Shown: positions 59,066-64,000 of the stretch, in pieces
Position numbering within the stretch: position 1 is the first letter of the stretch
How the letters are laid out: every line of letters begins with the position of its first letter
Notes under the pieces: model-generated
What the model saw: the letters and a program-made list of their open reading frames with translations, nothing else
Told to the model about the DNA's origin: nothing
Database searches by the model: none
NCBI GenBank assembly: GCA_023375785.1
Contig: SZWC01000517.1
Span: 311,303 to 375,302 of the forward strand
Direction of reading: 5' to 3'
DNA length: 64,000 nucleotides
From: Penium margaritaceum
Taxonomy: Eukaryota > Streptophyta > Zygnematophyceae > Desmidiales > Peniaceae
Program-made: the position numbers and the translations under genes

Positions 59066-59636
59066 GACCCGCCATCCCCTCACTTTTGTAGACTTCCTCC
59101 TTCACTCCCCTCAGTCTGCAGAAAGTCTCCGCGCCCTCTTCAACAATCACAATACCTCCCTTTCCCCTCTTGGCATTCGCCTAACATGCACGCGAGACAG
59201 CCTGACCGGCATTTGCCTGTTATCCCGCAACATCATCCTCACTCACTCCAATGTATGCAGTGCCGCTGTACGTGCCTCATGCACGTGGTCACCCGCGGCT
59301 CTCTGCCCCGGACCGCCCGCATCCTACGAAGTCCACGTGGCGTGGTGTTATGTGTGGATATGTGGCCACAAATTTGTGGCCATTGTGGACACCGGCGCCA
59401 CCCATACCACGATTGCGCTCCGGATGGTCCGCTCGCTCCACATGCAGCACCTCATCCAACCCACTCGACTCCGCTTCTCTATCTCCACCGGAGACATTGA
59501 CGCGCCGCTCGGACGGATTGCGGGCCTCCCCATGCAAGTGGCTAATGTACATGCGCCGTTCAGGTTTGCGATGTCCGCACGTACGACATCCTGCTCGCGG
59601 TGGACTGGCTCACACCGCTCTAGGCGGATACATTGA
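59022..59636 (+). CDS. second aspartic-protease-like domain of element 2 (after RNase H)
   Basis: The open stretch is 204 codons with YVWICGHKFVAIVDTGATHT, then STGDIDAPLGRIAGLPMQVA. The DTGAT active-site motif is clear, and the position matches element 1 at 17850-18443. Presence in two diverged copies shows the duplication is a family trait and not an accident in one copy. The target of cleavage is unknown. The downstream coiled-coil/integrase polyprotein is the obvious candidate. Confidence 0.85.
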   Translation: MSDPHSYAPATPLLETRHPLTFVDFLLHSPQSAESLRALFNNHNTSLSPLGIRLTCTRDSLTGICLLSRNIILTHSNVCSAAVRASCTWSPAALCPGPPASYEVHVAWCYVWICGHKFVAIVDTGATHTTIALRMVRSLHMQHLIQPTRLRFSISTGDIDAPLGRIAGLPMQVANVHAPFRFAMSARTTSCSRWTGSHRSRRIH

Positions 59637-59815
59637 TCGCCGCAAGCATTCTTAGTCTCATTTCGAGTTTTGGCATTCGATCGTTCACCCCGCTCTTTAC
59701 CTCGCATCGACCATCTCCCCGCACGGCCTTCCCTACTCTCGACTGAGCTCTCAGCGGTTCTTGACACACTCGACGGATAACACGCAACTGGGCTCTCGTC
59801 CGCGGAACATCCGAC

Positions 59816-60967
59816 ATGGCACCCAATCAAGGCACGGGGTCCGCGCCTTCGTCGCGGGGGGGTGGGTCCTCCCGACGGCAGCTACGCCGCCCTGCTCTCA
59901 ACACGGGTATGGGGCACCGCCCGGCACGGACACCAACACCACCAACGAGGACAGCGGCTCTACCGCGGCAGGGTCCCACGACAAGGACTGCGCCCGTGAG
60001 GACACCAGTACCACCCACCGCCAAAACAGGCGTGTCCCGACCTGGCTCGGTGACAAGAACACCACCAACACCGGTGGCGGCCACCCCAGCAGCGGCTGCG
60101 GCCTCACCGCGGCCCAGCCGGGCCGCAAGGACGACCCTAACCCCAACCACAAGACCGGCAGCGGCAATCCCACCGCGGTCCAGTCCCACGGAACGAACAA
60201 AAACGCAGGTCATGCCACGTGCGGCCAAATCACCAGACCCGTCGCGACAAGGCCCGGCCACGAGTACACCGACACGGATCCTCAGACGAATGGAGCCAGT
60301 GGCAGGTGCAACGCAGTCACCGGCAAGAACAATCGCTACACCAACACCAAGCCCGCAAGATGGGGCCCGAACCCTGAGTACCCCACACCCCTCCCTGGCT
60401 ACGACGGCGCTCTCTCACTCGCCGTCGACCTCGTGTAATAGCCCAACTTGGCAACCAGCACGTCCCCTGTTGGGCACAGGAACGGTGATGGAAGAGGCGA
60501 GGACGTACCTTGTAGAAAGCTCGGGGGACAGCAGGAAGCAGCCCAAAGAAGCCCCACTGCTTGAAGTAGTAAGCAGCGTCATGCTCCAATTGTTGACAGA
60601 GATTTCGGAAATGATCCGCGCGGAGTTCGAGGATTCATTGTTTGGCAAGATGTGGCAGGAGGTTCTCAAGGAAGCAGCCACGGGAGTGCTAGCCCTCGGA
60701 GTGCATGAGAGGCAGGTGCTCTTATTGGAGACAGCAGGCGCAGAGCACCTTGTTTTGGCAGTGCGGGATAGCATGAGCATCAAACCAGGGGTGGCCAGTG
60801 ACATGACTGGCGTCGCGGAACTACTGACACGGAGTGGGCGGACCCATCACTGGAAGCCGCTTGAGTGTGGTGGAACAGGGTGCGGAAGGACCAGCGCAAC
60901 AGGCCAGAGTGACGGTACGTGCATCGGCTGTAGGAGAGTGCCAGAGCCCTCATCCTCTACCATGTGA
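59816..60967 (+). CDS. Pro/Thr-rich plus unknown globular ORF of element 2
   Basis: This open stretch of 383 codons starts with a Met (MAPNQGTGSAPSSRGGG). Residues about 20-230 are Pro/Thr/Arg/Ala-rich and probably disordered. From about residue 255 a folded-looking part follows (LLTEISEMIRAEFEDSLFGK, ALGVHERQVLLLETAG, SDMTGVAELL). It corresponds to the N-terminal part of the 19350-20957 stretch of element 1. No known family is recognised. It lies directly after the second protease domain. Confidence 0.65.
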   Translation: MAPNQGTGSAPSSRGGGSSRRQLRRPALNTGMGHRPARTPTPPTRTAALPRQGPTTRTAPVRTPVPPTAKTGVSRPGSVTRTPPTPVAATPAAAAASPRPSRAARTTLTPTTRPAAAIPPRSSPTERTKTQVMPRAAKSPDPSRQGPATSTPTRILRRMEPVAGATQSPARTIATPTPSPQDGARTLSTPHPSLATTALSHSPSTSCNSPTWQPARPLLGTGTVMEEARTYLVESSGDSRKQPKEAPLLEVVSSVMLQLLTEISEMIRAEFEDSLFGKMWQEVLKEAATGVLALGVHERQVLLLETAGAEHLVLAVRDSMSIKPGVASDMTGVAELLTRSGRTHHWKPLECGGTGCGRTSATGQSDGTCIGCRRVPEPSSSTM

Positions 60968-61130
60968 ATGACCAGGCACCCAGGTCGGCGGAGGCACCGC
61001 GGCGAAGATCTGCAGCAGACAAGTGGAGGTGGGGATGTTTGCTCAACCTCGTCTATGCCAGGTGGAGCGTTCAGTATCCGCAAGAGGAGAGGTCGCGGCT
61101 TGCTGACACCCAGGTGCCTGTGGATGCTGG

Positions 61131-63113
61131 ATGGAAGCCATGGAAAAGTGTTGGACGCTGACGCTCCAGAATGTGATACGCACCAGGGTGGCGACAGGGG
61201 TTGCGGAAGCACACTGGACCGTGGTTCGAGAAAATGGACTGAGTCTCAAGCATGAAGAGGTGCGACACTGGGCCAAGGAGGCAGCAGAAGTATGCCAAGA
61301 AGACAAGAGCAGGAGAGATATGAAGGTGGAGGAGGATTGTGAATACACCCAGCCCTCCCCTCAGTTGCAGCAAATGCAGAAACGCCTGCGGAAAGCATGG
61401 GAGGAGGAGGCAGCCAAAACAGACCGGGCGGCCGCAGAAGCCGCGGAAACAGAGGCCCGATTGGCCAAGGAGGGAGAAGCGGCGACTAAGGCAGACAAGG
61501 AGGCTGCAGAGGAACTCATAAAGGAAGATATGGGGGAAGCAAAAGTGGCGGCGGCAGAAGCGCAAGAAGAGGCAGCAGCAGCAGCGGTGGCAGCGGCAAT
61601 GGCACAAGAAAAAGAGGAAGCAATAGCGGCAGTGGAGGCAACGGCAGCAGCAACAGACAAGGTAGCAGGAGCAATAGACACGGAGGCACAGGCAGCAACA
61701 GACAAGGTAGCAGGAGCAATAGACGCGCAGGCAGCTGAGCTCCTAATGGCAGTACTCCGCAAAGTCCACATGCCAGCGGAGATGGTGCCAGCTCCACTGC
61801 GGCTTGTCTTGGGAGAAGTCGCGACTGCAGCTGTACGCAAGGGGGCGGGAAGGAGGGGACGCACACAGAAAGAGGCGGCGGTGATGGTGGTTTCCGAAAT
61901 CAGTGAGTTGCCGGGAGACTCGGAAGAGGAGCAGCCCATCACACGCAGCCATGGATTACTACGGGCTCGGAGAGCGGCTCCACACAGAAAGGAGGAGGTG
62001 ATTGAGCTGCACCGCATTGGTGGACGCGGCAGATGCCCGAGTGGCCCTGCTGAGAGCATGCTACAAGACCAATGGGATGAAGGAGAGCTTCGAGCGGTTG
62101 GAATCCTTCGGCTCTTCCGTGCACCTGATCCTTGGGACAGAGAGCCACCGGTCTATGATGAAAAGAACCGCAAAACGTTTGAGGTGATGAAAGCGGAGCA
62201 GGATGGGAGGCGAGCGCGCGGATTGCTGGCAAGAATGCCAGAGACAAAGCGGAAGATGGGGGAAGCAGTAACAGAGAAAGCGGGGAGGAAGGGGCCCATA
62301 GAAACGCAGGACTGGCGGATCTGGCAGACCGCTCACATCCGTCTCTGTGCTGGCAGCAAGGAACCGCAGAAAGTGGAGGCGCAGAAGGTGTATGCGGATC
62401 TAGAAACACGGCTGGGTGTGGAATTCGACCGGAGGAAAAAGGACAACCTAGCCCGTCTGTGCAAGCAGTATGCATGGGAGGACGGTCGTCTCTGGAGAAT
62501 AACTCCGCGTGTCTTGTGGGTGCCCCCACCCATGTTGCAGAGAGCAGTTGTGGAGGCCTACTACCGCCATCACCACACTGGTGTGCAGGCACTGAAGGAT
62601 CACCTGACGACCATCATCCACATACCAAACCTGGCGGCTATCATCAAAGACGTGGTACAGCACTGCGTCCCATGCGAACGAGCGCGGAAAACCACGCAGC
62701 GGGACCAGCCGCTGTTCCAACCCTTCCCTATTGGCAAACCGCTGGAAAAGATTATCATCGACTTCCATGGCCCCCGCGCACACCGCAACCAAGGGAATCA
62801 GTACTGGATTGCAGCGGTGGACCACTTCAGGAAGTACCTCTGGGTCTGCGCTGTGCCCAACAAAAGCTCAGCCACCGCGACAAGGTTCATCCGCGAGGAA
62901 ATCTTTTACCGTTTTGGTGGGTGCAACGTGGTGCACAGCGACAATGGCACAGAATTTATGGGGGCCTTCAGAGAGGAGCTAGAGGAGTGGGGGTCCGCCA
63001 TGTACACTCCGGGGGGTACCGACCAGAGTCTCAAGGGCAAGTGGAGCGAGTGCATGAAGTACAGGAACGAGCAGTGGCCACCGCGGAAGGCAGAAGCTGG
63101 ACTGAGAAGCTGA
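61131..63113 (+). CDS. coiled-coil plus integrase ORF of element 2
   Basis: This is one open stretch of 660 codons. Residues about 1-200 are the Glu/Ala/Lys-rich coiled coil (EEAAKTDRAAAEAAETEARL). A conserved pre-integrase region follows (VLRKVHMPAEMVPAPLRLVL, EVIELHRIGGRGR). The HHCC domain lies near residues 470-520 (YYRHHHTGVQALKDHL, HCVPCERA). The catalytic core begins near 535 (IIIDFHGP with the first Asp; HSDNGTEF with the second near 600). The coiled coil is thus joined to integrase in one frame, which is not normal for Ty3/Gypsy elements and may form an N-terminal multimerisation arm. The element as a whole is broken. Confidence 0.82.
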   Translation: MEAMEKCWTLTLQNVIRTRVATGVAEAHWTVVRENGLSLKHEEVRHWAKEAAEVCQEDKSRRDMKVEEDCEYTQPSPQLQQMQKRLRKAWEEEAAKTDRAAAEAAETEARLAKEGEAATKADKEAAEELIKEDMGEAKVAAAEAQEEAAAAAVAAAMAQEKEEAIAAVEATAAATDKVAGAIDTEAQAATDKVAGAIDAQAAELLMAVLRKVHMPAEMVPAPLRLVLGEVATAAVRKGAGRRGRTQKEAAVMVVSEISELPGDSEEEQPITRSHGLLRARRAAPHRKEEVIELHRIGGRGRCPSGPAESMLQDQWDEGELRAVGILRLFRAPDPWDREPPVYDEKNRKTFEVMKAEQDGRRARGLLARMPETKRKMGEAVTEKAGRKGPIETQDWRIWQTAHIRLCAGSKEPQKVEAQKVYADLETRLGVEFDRRKKDNLARLCKQYAWEDGRLWRITPRVLWVPPPMLQRAVVEAYYRHHHTGVQALKDHLTTIIHIPNLAAIIKDVVQHCVPCERARKTTQRDQPLFQPFPIGKPLEKIIIDFHGPRAHRNQGNQYWIAAVDHFRKYLWVCAVPNKSSATATRFIREEIFYRFGGCNVVHSDNGTEFMGAFREELEEWGSAMYTPGGTDQSLKGKWSECMKYRNEQWPPRKAEAGLRS

Positions 63114-63330
63114 GGAAGACGGCGCACTTCATCAACATAATTCCTAGCTGAGCAACCTCCTTCTCACCCCACATGCTACTCTTCAGACAACCACCGCGGC
63201 CGGCGATGGGCATGCCCCAAAAGCCGCTAAGGCTACCACTTGCCCCGGAGGAGCAAGAGAAGCTCTCGGAAAAGAGAAGGACAAGGAGGTTGCGGAATGG
63301 TTCCGCGAGCGCTCTGAGCAGACAAAGGCC

Positions 63331-63837
63331 ATGCGGGCCGAGGCGCGGTTGAGGGGCTCCGTTGCAGCCTGGCGCGGATGTGATGCGGCCAACCGACGGC
63401 TGAACCATGGGCCCATCAAGGAGGGCCACTTGGTGTACCTCCGCCCCTTCCCCAGTGTGGGGCGAGAGGCGGGGGAGCCGCGGGAGGTATACCGCGTGGC
63501 TAGCGTTGAAGCGGGGCAAGTGTGGCTGGAAGGACCGGAAGGGTTCAGTGACCGTAGTTACCCGGCCACGGAATTCGTGTTGCTACCACCAGCATGGCAA
63601 ACGCACATCCCCGGGCCGGGAGGTCACCTACCGCCTTTGGGACAGCGGAAGGGCTCGCTTGGATGGAGAGCGCAGGAGGTGCTAGACGTCTGCGAAGGGC
63701 AGGTGTCGCAGCAAGAGCAAGAATGGAGCCAGGAACCAGAGGAGATTGAGGAGGAGGAGTCGGATGTCCGTGAACTGGCCGCAGAGGAGGTGAGGAAGGA
63801 ACAAGAACGTGAGCCGCTGCGGCAGGAACAACAATAG
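63331..63837 (+). pseudogene. integrase C-terminal region and acidic tail, element 2
   Basis: It carries GPIKEGHLVYLRPFP, EVYRVASVEAGQVWLEGPEG and an acidic Gln-rich tail (EEIEEEESDVRELAAEEVRK), matching 22580-23116 of element 1. The zinc-finger ORF expected further on is outside the window; from 63838 to the end only Glu/Gln-rich tail sequence is seen. Confidence 0.65.
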
Positions 63838-64000
63838 GAGCAGCAAGAGGAGAGACGGCAGGAGCACAGAAAGCCGCAGGACCGGAGTGAGGAGGAGCCT
63901 GAAGGTAGGCTCGAGCCACAGCCCGGGCGGACCCCAGCGGGAGTATCCCAGTAGTAACCTCAGAAAGCACCACCGCAGACGAGGGTGCCAATGAGCCCTA

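Larger units (their letters stand above)
52012..64000 (+). mobile_element. Ty3/Gypsy-type LTR retroelement, element 2 (fossil, 3' end outside the window)
   Basis: The 12.0 kb visible part of a second copy of the element 1 family lies in the same orientation. It is inserted into satellite 2 directly after CATTG, which would be the left target copy. It repeats the order 5' LTR, gag, protease, RT-RNase H, second protease, Pro/Thr region, coiled coil, integrase and integrase tail. It is somewhat better preserved than element 1, with several to about ten breaks in the visible part. The right LTR is outside the window, so its age cannot be judged from LTRs. Confidence 0.95.

Overview
The window is eukaryotic nuclear DNA, most likely from a plastid-bearing organism of the green lineage. 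The host-type evidence is small but specific. Two exons of a plant-type 4-hydroxy-3-methylbut-2-enyl diphosphate reductase (HDR/IspH) lie on the minus strand. The C-terminal part of a plant-type SLC37/glycerol-3-phosphate permease-like MFS transporter lies on the plus strand. A tRNA gene or relic has the body of plant tRNA-Arg(ACG). The species cannot be named from this sequence alone.

Layout. (1) About 1-10862 and 26065-41552 are one huge decanucleotide satellite, consensus GTGTAAGTGC. It is split by a 15.2 kb Ty3/Gypsy-type LTR retroelement (element 1, 10863-26064, LTRs of about 1.4 kb, apparent 5-base TAAGT target duplication). (2) About 41553-46301 is a small gene island. The transporter (plus strand) and HDR (minus strand) point toward each other, with 1.5 kb of intergenic DNA between their stop codons. 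A tRNA-like gene lies antisense in the putative transporter intron. An 895-base run of N lies where missing HDR exons are expected. (3) 46302-52011 is a second satellite with a 20-base unit (GTAGACATTGGCAAACACTG), itself a dimer of two related 10-base halves. (4) 52012-64000 is a second, 3'-incomplete copy of the same LTR family (element 2), same orientation, inserted in satellite 2 and running off the window.

Both LTR copies are broken fossils, but they agree on an unusual domain order: gag, aspartic protease, reverse transcriptase, RNase H, a second DTGAT-type aspartic protease domain, a Pro/Thr/Arg-rich segment, a new globular plus Glu/Ala coiled-coil region, then integrase and its tail. 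In element 1 a cysteine-rich ORF with several PHD-like zinc fingers follows. The second protease, the roughly 3 kb insert between RNase H and integrase, and the 3' zinc-finger ORF are the most novel features I can see. Both copies sit inside 10-base-periodic satellite arrays, so a chromatin-reading role for the zinc-finger ORF in target choice is a reasonable but untested idea.

Host genes: both visible genes lose their 5' parts at a satellite edge, the transporter on its left and HDR on its right. Either the arrays occupy giant introns or satellite growth and rearrangement have truncated both genes. The transporter reading frame also contains one stop codon inside an otherwise family-like stretch.
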